64,000 nt of DNA. Source: WHSW01 sp963767475 (GTDB lineage Bacteria > Actinomycetota > Thermoleophilia > Solirubrobacterales > 70-9). Positions 17,807 through 26,937 of the stretch are shown here, piece by piece. A model generated the notes under the pieces. The model was given only the letters and a program-made list of their open reading frames with translations. It had not been told where the DNA came from and did no database searches. The position numbers and the translations under genes were made by a program. Position 1 is the stretch's first letter, and every line of letters starts with the position of its first letter. The stretch covers positions 558,001-622,000 of the forward strand of contig CAVYEI010000002.1 in assembly GCA_963767475.1 (NCBI GenBank), written 5' to 3'.

Positions 17807-18955
17807 CTACTTGAGCCGGCGGGCCTGATCAAGGTCAATGGTGTCGCCTGGCTCGTCGCCGAAGCGCCACAGCTCGCACTTGCTCGAAGCCGCCGACATG
17901 ACCAACGCGATCGTTCCGAGCTTGGCGCCGGCGCTGTCAGACGCCGCGGTCAGATGGATGTTGAGCTCGTGATCGAGCCTGTGCTTACCGTCGGGATGGG
18001 AGGCGATCGGGTCGCGCGCCTCGCGCAAGGCCTCCATACAGAGCAAGTGCGGGAAGTTGTACTTGCCTTTGCCCGGGACCGAGGAGATGAGTGAATACTT
18101 GGGCTTCATCATCTCGACCAGCTCCAGGTTCATGCCGTGCTTGGAGCCGTGGTGGGAAACTTTGAAGACGTTCGAGGAGAGTGGGAAGTGGCCCTGTGAG
18201 CGATCGAGCACAGCTGCCGCCGGCGACTCGCTTGCTCGCAATTCAGGGAAGTCGACCATCGCCTGGGCCCAAGACTGGGTCTGAGCATCGGCGCCGAGAA
18301 TCAGCGACTGCACCCGCGGGCGGGTGAAGGTGCGATCACCAGCCCGCTCGACGACCCGCGTAGCCGGGAACTCCAGGCGCACCGCGATCGAGGAGTTGTT
18401 GATCTCAATCCCGTAGGTATCGAAGCGGTTTCGCAACGAAATGCCGGGGGTCAAGACGGTCACTTTGACCTGGCCGATGAAGCGCATCATGCCGCTGGTT
18501 GGCTGGACCAACGGGATCTGATGGGTCTCGAGCGCGGTCATCATGTTGTGATAGCCAGCGCTGGTGTGGAAGTAGCCCGGCTCCCAGAATTCGCCGATCA
18601 GCTCGTGGTAGCGCTCGAGAAAGCCCGGCATTCCAGCCATGTGATCGGCATGCGGGTGGGTGGCGACAACAACCGCGAACGGCTCGTGGGTTGCTGCCGT
18701 CTGGGCCGAGAAAAGCGAAGTCGGCTCGAGGGCGCTGAGCAGGCCGTCGAGCTTACGCTGACTGGCCACGTCCACAACCAGCGCTTGCCGGCGGCCTGTG
18801 CGCGAATCGACCGGCAAGAGGACGAGCTGAGTGTCACCGTCGCCGACATTGAGCAGGAAGTAGACGAGATCTGTATCGGCGACCGCAGCGACGAAGTCGG
18901 CCTTCTCGAACAGATCAGCCGGTATGGGCTGGACCAATCCAGGAGGATCAGGCAT
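17807..18955 (-). CDS. metallo-beta-lactamase-fold hydrolase
   Basis: The 382-residue product carries ATHPHADHMAG with His100, His102, Asp104 and His105, the zinc-binding HxHxDH motif, and later FKVSHHGSKHG, as in ComEC/Rec2-related MBL proteins. These enzymes hydrolyse phosphodiesters, esters or nucleic acids; the substrate here is unknown. The ATG overlaps the stop of the upstream gene (TGATG) and the patatin gene follows after 14 bases. The co-translation argues for one pathway or complex. Confidence 0.85.
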   Translation of the reverse strand: MPDPPGLVQPIPADLFEKADFVAAVADTDLVYFLLNVGDGDTQLVLLPVDSRTGRRQALVVDVASQRKLDGLLSALEPTSLFSAQTAATHEPFAVVVATHPHADHMAGMPGFLERYHELIGEFWEPGYFHTSAGYHNMMTALETHQIPLVQPTSGMMRFIGQVKVTVLTPGISLRNRFDTYGIEINNSSIAVRLEFPATRVVERAGDRTFTRPRVQSLILGADAQTQSWAQAMVDFPELRASESPAAAVLDRSQGHFPLSSNVFKVSHHGSKHGMNLELVEMMKPKYSLISSVPGKGKYNFPHLLCMEALREARDPIASHPDGKHRLDHELNIHLTAASDSAGAKLGTIALVMSAASSKCELWRFGDEPGDTIDLDQARRLK

Positions 18956-20028
18956 CAGCTCTCCAGCCCACCTTCGAGCTCATCAGCGCGCACTACGCCC
19001 TCGGGCCCGGCACCAAGCGGCTCGGCCGCTTCTGTTTCCGCCGCCGACTCTTCGATCGGCGCCGCGCCAAGCACGTCGCGCGCCGTCGCTTCATCGAGCG
19101 GGCCCGCGAGCGCCGCCGCCATGGCCACCTTGGCCCGCTGTCTGGCCTCGACGGTGATGTCGTAGACCCGGACCTGGTCCTCGAGCCGACTGAACTCCGC
19201 CGACCACTCGCCATCTTTCAACCCGCCCTCGGTGGTCAAAACGCTCTCGACCACGTCGCGACGAATGGCGAAGACATCACCGATTTCAAGCTCACGCTCG
19301 CGCAATTTCGCCGCGGTCTCTTCGTCCAGCTGGCCTTCGAAGCTCATCACCATCACGATTCGCTCCCGCCGAAGGAACTCGAGCAAGCTGTTTCGGTCGG
19401 CGCCAACGAGCTGTTGGGCCTGCTCCGGGGCAAAGCGCAGTCGGCCGTTCTCGTCCTGACCCGGCCAAGGCGCAAGGAGCAGCCCTACCCCATCACCGAT
19501 GATCTCGTCCACGGTGACGTAGGCTTGGCGTTCAAGCTCGTCGTCATCGAGCGCGCTTCCAAGCGTTTGCGGGCGCCAGGGTGGCAAGCTGCGCGGATCG
19601 ATTGGCTTCGGCTGGTCCGGCAGCCATCTCTCGTCGCCGGCCTGTTGAGCGCTTTCTCGAAGGGCGGCGAAGATCTTGTCGCCGACCTCGTCCTTGACCT
19701 GCACCAGATCCTGATGCGGGCTCGTGCCGTCCGGCCGCTCCAGCTCGGTCTCGGGCAGTCCGAGGCTGTCGGGGACCTGTACCAGTTCGCGGCAATTCAT
19801 TAGGCCGCCCAGAATCCAGGCGGGCGGATTCTCACGGTGTCCGGGCAGCAGCTCGATCTCGGCCACCCCGACAATCTGACCAGCGCGAGAAAGAAGCAGA
19901 AGGCGATCACCGACATCCGCCGGAAAGTCGGCGGTCAGATCGTGGGCGACCGGTAACCGCAGGTAGCCCGGTTTTGCTGCCTTATCGCGGCCGGACAAGG
20001 TCCAAGTCCAATAGGCCATCGAGCCCAA
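18955..20028 (-). CDS. hypothetical protein, first gene of the MBL-patatin operon
   Basis: The product has 357 residues (or 354 from the second Met). Residues 1-65, MAYWTWTLSGRDKAAKPGYL then GDRLLLLSRAGQIVGVAEIE, resemble a PUA/EVE-type nucleic-acid or modified-base binding fold, but this is only a visual likeness. The middle has FLRRERIVMVMSFEGQLDEE and the C-terminus is acidic and disordered. The downstream MBL gene overlaps it by one base. A recognition role for the operon is possible but unproven. Confidence 0.65.
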   Translation of the reverse strand: MGSMAYWTWTLSGRDKAAKPGYLRLPVAHDLTADFPADVGDRLLLLSRAGQIVGVAEIELLPGHRENPPAWILGGLMNCRELVQVPDSLGLPETELERPDGTSPHQDLVQVKDEVGDKIFAALRESAQQAGDERWLPDQPKPIDPRSLPPWRPQTLGSALDDDELERQAYVTVDEIIGDGVGLLLAPWPGQDENGRLRFAPEQAQQLVGADRNSLLEFLRRERIVMVMSFEGQLDEETAAKLRERELEIGDVFAIRRDVVESVLTTEGGLKDGEWSAEFSRLEDQVRVYDITVEARQRAKVAMAAALAGPLDEATARDVLGAAPIEESAAETEAAEPLGAGPEGVVRADELEGGLES

Positions 20029-20501
20029 CCTATACGACTATGGGAGTTTGGGTGCGAATATTCTGATTGTGTAAACGATCCTTGAGCGCTGGCTCCGTCC
20101 GAGGCGTACGTGAGCGGAGCCTCGCGGGCAGGTTCAGCGGCGCGGTCCCGACGACTGCTTTGGCCCGGTGGCCTACTTCCCGATGCCACCGGCGAGAAGA
20201 TCGAACGAACGACGATGCTGCTTCAGAACACCGGCCTCGACCGGAGGCCGTCCGCGCGATGGTTTCGATTCCCGGATAGAACCCGAACAAGATCGACGAC
20301 CCGAGTTCGCAGCGGATCTGCAACGCGAGGGCCCCGAGTCGCCGAAGTTCAACCGCGCCGCGCAGAGCACGTACCCGCCAGGCTCAATGCCGACGGTGTG
20401 ATGACTTTGATCTCTACGGCTGGAGCGATGCTCCTATGTTGGCGGGGTCAGACTGAGAGAATCGATCCGATGGCGGGAACACCTCAGGTAGAGCGCTGCG
20501 C
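20029..20501. other. 473 bases without a clear gene
   Basis: The open frames here have no Shine-Dalgarno, no recognisable motif and Arg/Ser-rich translations typical of non-coding GC-rich DNA. The bases just upstream of 20028 are AT-richer (AATATTCTGATTGTG at about 20057) and could hold the promoter of the minus-strand operon. Confidence 0.4.
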
Positions 20502-20696
20502 GTGAAGGCCGTCCGCATCGGCTGCGCGGGCTGGGCCTATGGCGCCGAGGGCCGCTACTCGGAGCGCGAGCTGGCGACCTGGAGGCGCCGGATTGCCGCC
20601 TGGCGCGCGCGCACCGAGGTCGTCGGCTACTTCAACAACGACGCGGGGGCGTTCGCCTTCGAAAATGCGCGGGCGTTGGGTCACGGGCTGAGCTGA
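20502..20696 (+). pseudogene. DUF72 (YecE-like) remnant with internal deletion
   Basis: The 64-residue frame starts MKAVRIGCAGWAYG, which is the N-terminus of DUF72 proteins, and passes directly to RYSERELATWRRRIAAW and VVGYFNNDAGAFAFENA, which is their C-terminus. Full-length members have about 230-280 residues, so roughly 190 residues of the barrel are gone while the frame is kept. It cannot form the normal TIM-barrel. An in-frame deletion is the simplest reading. Confidence 0.7.
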
Positions 20697-20726
20697 ACCA
20701 GCCGAAATGGAGCGAGAGGAGCTGCG

Positions 20727-21053
20727 ATGGACATTCTGGAGGCGGTTGAGAAGGCCCAGGACACGATCACCGTCAAGCGCGTCTACGGCGAGCCCTACGA
20801 ACGTGATGGCGTCGTCTTCATTCCGGCGGCTGCGGTTCGCGGCGCCGGCGGCGGTGGCGGGGGAACCGATCCCGCCGGCGGGGGATCGGGGAGCGGTGGC
20901 GGATACGGCGTCAACGCGCGCCCGGTCGGCGCCTACGTGATCGAGCGCGGGCACGTGCGCTGGGAGCCGGTTGTCGACGTCACCGGGATCGCCATGCGCG
21001 GGATGGTGCTGACGCTCGGAATCGCATTCCTCGTCCGCCGCGCGTTCGCCTGA
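20727..21053 (+). CDS. GerW/YtfJ-like spore protein family member
   Basis: The 108-residue protein has the family pattern: VKRVYGEPYERDGVVFIPAA, a glycine-rich stretch of about 25 residues, then VNARPVGAYVIERGHVRWEP and a hydrophobic C-terminus. In Bacillus this family is linked to spore germination; actinobacterial members are common and their role is open. The ATG has AGGAG 6-8 bases upstream. It is not obviously in an operon with its neighbours. Confidence 0.8.
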   Translation: MDILEAVEKAQDTITVKRVYGEPYERDGVVFIPAAAVRGAGGGGGGTDPAGGGSGSGGGYGVNARPVGAYVIERGHVRWEPVVDVTGIAMRGMVLTLGIAFLVRRAFA

Positions 21054-21179
21054 GCTGTGGTCAGCCGCGGTTCGGGCTACGACTTTCAATGCTCCACCGC
21101 CCCTTGGCCGGGAAAGTCGGGGCTGGCCTGCCGGTCGGCGTCCGTATCGTGGGGTCCCGCTGTCAAGAAGCCGTATCTA

Positions 21180-21485
21180 GGTGTTGCTTGGCTGGCCGTT
21201 GAGGTTGTAGGCATAGCTCCAGCCGCCGCGACTCAGTAGACGATCCTGGTTGTCGTAGGTCGAGGTGGTGGTCGAGCCGCCCTGGGTCAAGGCTGGTGCG
21301 GTTTGAGTTCTGGTCATAGACGTAGTTGGCGTAGGCCGAGCCATTGAGGTCGACATCGTCGAGGCGCCCGGCAGTGTCGTAGTGGTAGTTCCAAGTCGTG
21401 GTGGTCGAGCCGTCGCTCTCGGTCTTCTGGGTGATGCGACCGACGTCGTCGCGCGCATAGCTAATCCAAAGCAGAGGTTCCAGTT
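21180..21485 (-). pseudogene. Rhs YD-repeat remnant (module E)
   Basis: The 3' part reads ALTQGGSTTTSTYDNQDRLL then GWSYAYNLNGQPSNT, the same repeat text as in the larger Rhs copies, and a second frame gives the segment before it (GRITQKTESDGSTTT...). A frame break lies near 21300. No core, start or C-terminal toxin remains, so it is only a leftover of a former Rhs gene. It lies just downstream of the DUF4238 gene. Confidence 0.75.
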
Positions 21486-21503
21486 CAAGATCGGTTGGCG
21501 AAC

Positions 21504-22532
21504 TCAGCGAATTGAAGCTGGCTTGCGCTCGACCCGTTCAATGCGGATCTCATCAAGAATGTCGTGCTCGATCATGTCGTTAACGGCGGCCGCGGTCCGC
21601 AAGCGCCGCTTCGACGTAAGCGCTGCCTGCCAGCTGTAGTCAGCTAGCAGCGATCTCCCCACGGCCGGGCAGAGCTTCGAGGAGAAAACCGAAGCCACCA
21701 GGGTCGTCGGGCGCCGGGCGGGGTGATGGAACCACTGCCGGTCGGCCTGGCCGATCACGGCACGGTTCAAGTCGGCAGCGAGGCCGTCGGAGCCCTGAAG
21801 GACGGGTTGGTCGTCCGGCAGATTGAGCCACGTAAGCACCAGGACCAGCCGGGGACTGAGGGCGATCCGCATCTCCTCGCATCCCAAAAGCGGGCCATCC
21901 GGGAGTGCCTTTACCTCCGCCGTTTCGCCATCCGCCAGGATCGGCACGATCGTCAGGGGCTGGTCGCTGGTCGCCAGCAGCAGCTCCGGGAACTCGACCA
22001 GACTCCAGTGCATTGAACCAATCACGCTCATTGCCTTGGGCAGGTTGCCGAGGATCGTGTCGACGCGAAAGCCGTCTGAGCTCACAAGTCCGAAAAACTG
22101 CGTGAGCTGCTCCTCGCTCATCGTCGCCTGGTGCCCAGATTGACCGCGCGACAGGACTCCACGTTGGACCCTCGTGAACTTTTCGGTGCCGGCCGGGCTG
22201 CGCCAGAGGTGAAGCGCGATGAAGCGGGCTAGGGCGAGGCGTGCCTCGCTGTCGGGTGCGAGCGGCCAGCCGCCTGGCAGCCGCCGAAGCGCGGTCACGG
22301 CTACGGTTTCAAACTTGCTGATTCGTTCCTCGGCCTCCCGGCGCAGCTGAGAGTCGGAGCCCCAGAAGTAGAAACGCAGCCCTACGTTCTCCGGCCGCTT
22401 AGGTTCTGATTGGATTACCGGAGGCGTGATCGCGGCCAGCTGGCCGTTCGGGCCAGCCCACTGGCGCAAGTAACCAGCGGTTGCAATGTGGTTTCGCTTG
22501 TAGTCGGTGATGAGTCCAAGGTACGAGGGCAT
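21504..22532 (-). CDS. DUF4238-like protein
   Basis: The ATG at 22532 (MPSYLGLITDYKRNHIATAG) is preferred; a longer frame to 22598 starts with Ser/Ala-rich text. The protein, about 342 residues, has the family features: HIATAGYLRQWAG near the N-terminus, WRSPAGTEKFTRV, and LLATSDQPLTIVPI, corresponding to the TSDNP motif. DUF4238 proteins are of unknown biochemical role and often lie in mobile or defence-rich regions. Its place inside the Rhs cluster may make it an immunity or toxin-associated gene (inference). Confidence 0.7.
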   Translation of the reverse strand: MPSYLGLITDYKRNHIATAGYLRQWAGPNGQLAAITPPVIQSEPKRPENVGLRFYFWGSDSQLRREAEERISKFETVAVTALRRLPGGWPLAPDSEARLALARFIALHLWRSPAGTEKFTRVQRGVLSRGQSGHQATMSEEQLTQFFGLVSSDGFRVDTILGNLPKAMSVIGSMHWSLVEFPELLLATSDQPLTIVPILADGETAEVKALPDGPLLGCEEMRIALSPRLVLVLTWLNLPDDQPVLQGSDGLAADLNRAVIGQADRQWFHHPARRPTTLVASVFSSKLCPAVGRSLLADYSWQAALTSKRRLRTAAAVNDMIEHDILDEIRIERVERKPASIR

Positions 22533-22544
22533 CCGGCGGTCCGT

Positions 22545-22770
22545 CGCTCGAGACCAAGCGGATCCTGGACCCGCACCTGACGGGGCGGTATGAATCAACG
22601 AAATGGATCTTTGGTCCTGGGATAAGCGGCGAGTTCAAAGCGGAGTTCTGGCTGCCGGATGACTACCATCGCTTCTACGGTCGCTTGGTCCACTCCGGTC
22701 ACGAGCCGCAGCTGCCCTTCTTCGGCTGCCGGCAGACCGATCCTGAGGGCGAGGAGTGCCCCTCAGGCTC
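22545..22770 (+). other. unexplained plus-strand coding-like stretch
   Basis: One plus-strand frame reads TKRILDPHLTGRYESTKWIF, continues GPGISGEFKAEFWLPDDYHR and FYGRLVHSGHEPQLPFFGC, and ends in a Glu/Pro-rich run. The residue mix looks like a real protein, with aromatic and charged residues well spread, but there is no clear start and the frame has no intact gene around it. It may be a remnant of a deleted gene opposite in strand to its Rhs neighbours. Confidence 0.3.
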
Positions 22771-22786
22771 TAGGGCCTCGGCTGGG

Positions 22787-23467
22787 TCAGTCCGTGGACT
22801 CCGTTGTCTGCTCGCCCACACTACGGGCACGGCGAGCCTGGGACAGGAAAACGCGTCGATCCAGGAAGCGGCTGTTTTGTGCGGCATCCTCCAGCTGGCG
22901 TGCCGCTGTATCACCACCGATCGCCAGCAGCGCGCGGCCGGCCGCCTTGCGAACGAGGCGATGCTCATCAGTCAGTGCTTACGCCAGCGGTTCGATGGCC
23001 CCAGGGTCCCTCGTCGTCCCGAGCGCCTCGGCTGCCTGTGTTCGTACCACCCACTCAGGATCGTCGAGCGCATCCGCGAGCGCCAGCGCGCTGGACGGAT
23101 CCGCGATCTCCCCGATGCCTTGGGCCGCCCGGGCGCGCACAGTCTCTTCTGAATCCGAAAGCGCGTCATGGAGTGGACCCAACGCGGACGACGTGCCGAC
23201 TTCGCCGAGCCTGGCGGCGGCAGCAAAACGAATCAAACGCTCCGAATCCTCCGCCAGCAACGCCCCAAGCAAGGGGACATACGCCGCGTCACCGGCTTCA
23301 GCCTGGGACAGGATCGCCTGCCGTAGGATCGAGTCGCGTCGGACCGCGGGCAGACTCAGAAGCTCCTCGAGCCCGGAGATGTCGCCATCCGCACCGAGAC
23401 GGGCAACGTCCTCGACGGTCGGAGCCGAGTAGTTCAGTCCTCGGTCCTGCGACCCGCGAATAGCCAT
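22787..23467 (-). pseudogene. HEAT-repeat protein 1, interrupted by an in-frame stop
   Basis: From ATG 23467 the frame gives HEAT-type helical repeats (LRQAILSQAEAGDAAYVPLL, RFAAAARLGEVGTSSALGPL, VVRTQAAEALGTTRDPGAIE). TAA at 22980-22978 stops it after EPLA, yet the same frame continues ALTDEHRLVRKAAGRALLAI, GGDTAARQLEDAA and FLSQARRARSV to a stop at 22787. A single change of GAA to TAA would explain this. The C-terminal piece matches the other two HEAT genes in this window. It is a candidate immunity protein for the Rhs module upstream. Confidence 0.7.
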
Positions 23468-23619
23468 GCGGCGAGGCCGGCGAGCACCGCCCCGATGATC
23501 GCGTTCCGCCTATCGATCCCATCTAGGGCGATCGCGGCGGCGATCATGCCCAGCATGATCAGGATTAAGAGCACCTGGACGACGCCGCTTCCACTAATTT
23601 CTTTGCGCAGGTTCAACAT
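23434..23619 (-). CDS. small two-TM protein
   Basis: The 61-residue product starts MLNLRKEISGSGVVQVLLIL and has two hydrophobic helices (VLLILIMLGMIAAAIAL and AIIGAVLAGLAAWLFAG) separated by DGIDRRN. It overlaps the last bases of Rhs module A and the first bases of HEAT-repeat gene 1. Since the module A tail is itself Gly/Ala-rich and hydrophobic, this small protein could be a cognate immunity protein, but that is only positional inference. Confidence 0.55.
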   Translation of the reverse strand: MLNLRKEISGSGVVQVLLILIMLGMIAAAIALDGIDRRNAIIGAVLAGLAAWLFAGRRTED

Positions 23620-24940
23620 CCACAGGGGGAGCTAGCCGGAACGCGCGGCGGGCCCGTTGGAGAGCCAGACTTAATGCCTACTCCAATTACGCCGCCCGCG
23701 GATGATAGAACGGCGGAACCGGACGCACTGGCGCCGGCGAGGTGCGCAAGGCCAGCTCCGGCAGCACCGCCAGGGATGCCGAGAAGCGCTCCTGCGGCTA
23801 TCTCCTCCAGAGTCGCGGACGGGTTCAGCCCTAGGGTTGCCCAAACGCCTCCGACGGCCCCACCGAAACCACCCGACACGAACGCGCCAACACCGGTACG
23901 AGCTGCGAATCCCGCCGCAGTCGCGCCGCCGGTCAGGAGGCCGGCGCCAATGGCGCCCCCAAATTGTCCGAGATTGTGCGCATCTCCCCAGCAATCCGGG
24001 TCGATCCCGAACGCGGCGCTCGGGAGACCGAACGCCGCACCATCGAGGACGCCTGCGGAAGCCTCGGAGACAGCATCCGGGACAACGTCATCGATGATCC
24101 CGTCGACGCCGAAGACATCGTCGAGAAGACTCAACCCGCTCGGATCAACCAGGTTGACTGGGTCGTTGATCACATAGCCATAGAGGTTGGCTTGGCCGCC
24201 GGCGAAGCTGATCGGGTCGGTGGCCGTCCAGCGTCCGGTGGTGGCGTCGTAGTCACGAGCGCCGAAGCGGACAAGTCCGGTCTGGTGGTCATAGAGGCCG
24301 CCGGCGAAGCCGAAGGGCTGAAAACCGGGGTTGGAGTCCGCGATCACCTCGCCAAAGGGTCCGTATTCGATCTCCTGGGCCACGCTGCCGGTGGCTGCAT
24401 TGACCACCAGGCGCGGGCTGCCGAGCTGGTCTTTGACGATCCTGTAGGTGGTTCCGGACTTGACCATGTAGTCGGGGACCGTCGCCGAGGTGGCGTAGAC
24501 GAAGCGGCTGACGACGGCGCCCTGGTCGTCCAGCTCGGCCATCGGGCCTGAGGCTCCCGGGCCATAGAGCCAGCCCTGCTCGAGCACGCCGCCCACCTTC
24601 TTGGCCACGCGATGGCCGAAGCCGTCGGTCAGGTAGGCGACGTTGTTGCTGGTGTTCGGCAGGTCGACCGAGTCGAGGTTGCCGAGGGCGTCGTAGTCAT
24701 AAGCGGTGGTGGCGCTTGTGCCGGTGTCGGTTTTGGCTTCGAGCTGACCGTTGAGGTTGTAGTCGTAGTCCCAGACGCCGCGGGTCAGGAGACGATCCTG
24801 GTTGTCATAGGTCGAGGTGGTGGTCGAGCCGCCCTGGGTCAGGCTGGTGCGGTTCGAGTTCTGGTCATAGACGTAGTTGGCGTAGGCGGAGCCATTGAGG
24901 TCGACGTCGTCGAGGCGACCGGCGGTGTCGTGGCTGAGCC
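23613..24940 (-). pseudogene. Rhs 3' module A (partial YD repeats, core, hydrophobic tail)
   Basis: The text begins within a YD repeat (DTAGRLDDVDLNGSAYANYV), passes through the core ending GRWTATDPISFAGGQANLYG and NDPVNLVDPSG, and goes into a tail of about 180 residues starting LSLLDDVFGVDGIIDD. The tail is Gly/Ala-rich with several hydrophobic stretches (GGAIGAGLLTGGATAAGFAA), so it may act on membranes. Upstream of about 24930 the likeness to the other Rhs copies ends abruptly, and no own start is seen, so it is an orphan 3' module. Confidence 0.75.
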
Positions 24941-24969
24941 GACGCCGCAAGGAGCCCGCATCGTCAATC

Positions 24970-24998
24970 GTTACACACACATACATAGTGTGTGCAAC
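24970..24998. repeat. inverted repeat at an Rhs module boundary
   Basis: CGTTACACACAC and GTGTGTGCAACG flank ATACATA, an almost perfect 12-bp inverted repeat with one unpaired position. It lies between the end of Rhs module B (stop at 25025) and the 5' break of module A (about 24930). It could be a terminator hairpin or mark a recombination point. Confidence 0.45.
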
Positions 24999-25024
24999 GG
25001 GCGGACTATCGTGCTGCTCGCTCG

Positions 25025-26190
25025 TTAGTAGGGCTCGTAGACGCGAACCTCATCGCGCGACGGCACACGCTGCAGCCTGGTGAGCACGTGATGGCTTTTT
25101 GTTGTGAAATCGTCGCCGACACGGCCTTCCGATCTAGCCACCCGGTCGCCCTTCCACACCAGTGTCTCCGTGGCACCTTCGGCTATTACGAGCTTGAGGA
25201 TGTTGCTTAACTGATCCAGCGACTGACCGCCCCTAAGCTCGAGCTGACTGTCGAGGCCGAAGCTGAGATCGATTTGCTGACCTGGCGGAGCGATGTGGAC
25301 TTGACCGCCGCAGCTCGCGGGTTGGATGGCACGAGCGACCAAGTGATCCGTGAGGCCGGGCCCTCAATCTCCTTGAGGAGGCGCCCCTGTGCAGGCTCTA
25401 GCTCTTCGATCCCCTTACCAATCGCGGCACTGACTCGCTCCTGAAATCTGATTCTTCAGCGTGCACTTTGCTCTTGTTAGTCGAAGTCAATGTGTCGATG
25501 CCACCTAGTGCCAGGCTTCCCGATTCCGATCCGAAAGACGTCTTCACCCTGGGCGCTGTCCCCCTCCAACCCATTCCTAGTCGGAGAATATTGTTGTTAT
25601 TGAGTAGGCCTCCGCGGCCAACCAATGCACCGCCAATCCGAGTCCCCGCCGCACTCGTGCCAATCGTCCCAATCGTCCCAATCGTCCCAATCGTCCCAAT
25701 CGTTGACCGTAGCGCAACTACGGTGCGAGGTATCCTGACCACGCCTAGGCCCGGCACCGCAAACGAAGTCACGAGGCCCGCGGTGGCGCCATCCTTGTAC
25801 CACGAGGAACAGAAGTAAACATTCTCGTTCAGGCCGAGCAGCTCGCGGGCTTCAAAGGTCAGGCCGAACGAGAGGGTGTCTCCCCACCCCACAACCGCAT
25901 GGCCGACCTCCTCGAACGAGGGGAGATAATCCGAAACAACAACCCACTCGGATCGACCAGGTTGACCGGGTCGTTGATCACATAGCCGTAGAGGTTGGCC
26001 TGGCCGCCCGCGAAGCTGATCGGGTCGGTTGCGGTCCAGCGACCGGTGACGGGGTCGTAGTCGCGGGCGCCGAAGCGGACCAGGCCCGTGTCTGGGTCAT
26101 AGAGCCCGCCGGCGAAGCCGAAGGGCTGAAAGCCGGGGTTGGAGTCTGAGAGCACCTCGCCGAAGGGGCCGTAGGTGGAGCTCCTGGGTG
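25025..26190 (-). pseudogene. Rhs 3' module B, tail frame-broken
   Basis: It starts abruptly at about 26190 inside YGPFGEVLSDSNPGFQPFGF, contains the core GRWTATDPISFAGGQANLYG and NLVDPSG, and then needs a one-base shift near 25945 to continue VVVSDYLPSFEEVGHAVVGW, DTLSFGLTFEARELLGLNEN and VYFCSSWYKDG, a pre-toxin segment. The tail includes (IGT) repeats, GGLLNNNNILRLGMG, then further shifts near 25455 and 25350 lead to ...LTDHLVARAIQPASCGGQVH and ...TKSHHVLTRLQRVPSRDE ending at 25025. The last part may be the toxin domain or a small immunity gene. Confidence 0.6.
25662..25703. repeat. 9-bp tandem repeat inside an Rhs tail
   Basis: AATCGTCCC is repeated four times without change and followed by a partial fifth copy. 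On the minus strand it encodes IGT repeats in the tail of Rhs module B. Such arrays change length by slippage in multiples of three codons without breaking the frame. Confidence 0.85.
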
Positions 26191-26277
26191 AAATGCTGGT
26201 TGACTTTCGCAATGACCACGGCGAGCCGGCGTTCGCCAACGATCCGCATCGGCTCGGCCTCTGACGGAGGCCGTCGG

Positions 26278-26937
26278 TCAGGTGCTCGAGGCGGCCTTTC
26301 GCGCCTGACTCTTGAGGACGAACCGGTTGATAAATCCGGCTCGGTTCGACGCCTCTCGAAGCGCAAGCGCCGCCTTGTCGCCGCCGATCTCAGCCAGCGC
26401 ACGAGCTGCGGCCTCGCGAACTCCTCGATCGTGATCCGAGAGCAGTCGAGCCAATTGCGAAACTGCTTCACCGTCATCCAACTGCTGAAGAGCACCCGCC
26501 GCGAAGCTTCGGATGGTCGGATCGTCCACGGTCAGCGCTTCCCGGAGCGCGGGAAGATCCACCTCACCCCCAACCACGCCCAAGGCCCGGACGGACTGCG
26601 CAGCCACCCGAGGATCGGAGTCGGCGAGTGCGGACCGCAAGGCCCCCGCGCATCGAGTCTCGCGTGACTTCCAGCACCATCTTCCAATGCTCGCGCGTAG
26701 GGGGGGGTCAGGATCATGAACGAGCATGTGGCCGACTACATCCACGGCTGCGTCCGAGCCGAGTCTCGAAAGCTCCGTGAAGACCGCATGGCGAACCGTG
26801 CGGCTCGGCGCGGGGCCTGGACCCCCAACCACCTCAGCCAGGCCATCAACATTCTTTGCCTGCGCCAGCTCCCTGACGTCCTCAATGGTCATTGCGCTGG
26901 CCTCACTTAAAGAGATCGAAGGTTCGCTTGACGGCAT
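26278..26937 (-). CDS. HEAT-repeat protein 2, candidate immunity protein of Rhs module C
   Basis: The 219-residue product has an N-terminal lead (MTIEDVRELAQAKNVDGLAE) and HEAT-type repeats: SALADSDPRVAAQSVRALGV, IRSFAAGALQQLDDGEAVSQ, VREAAARALAEIGGDKAALA, ending RFVLKSQARKAASST. Its ATG follows directly on the TAG of module C (TAGATG), so toxin and HEAT protein would be made together. The middle repeat (LRASIGRWCWKSRETRC) is less regular and may hold a local frame break. The C-terminus matches HEAT proteins 1 and 3. Confidence 0.75.
   Translation of the reverse strand: MPSSEPSISLSEASAMTIEDVRELAQAKNVDGLAEVVGGPGPAPSRTVRHAVFTELSRLGSDAAVDVVGHMLVHDPDPPLRASIGRWCWKSRETRCAGALRSALADSDPRVAAQSVRALGVVGGEVDLPALREALTVDDPTIRSFAAGALQQLDDGEAVSQLARLLSDHDRGVREAAARALAEIGGDKAALALREASNRAGFINRFVLKSQARKAASST

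Noticed and set aside
20110..20505. Plus-strand frame of 131 codons
   Set aside because: The translation is Arg/Ser/Thr-rich and motif-free, without a ribosome site.
25662..25703. CRISPR-like repeat
   Set aside because: The unit is 9 bases with no spacers and lies inside a coding frame; it is a microsatellite.
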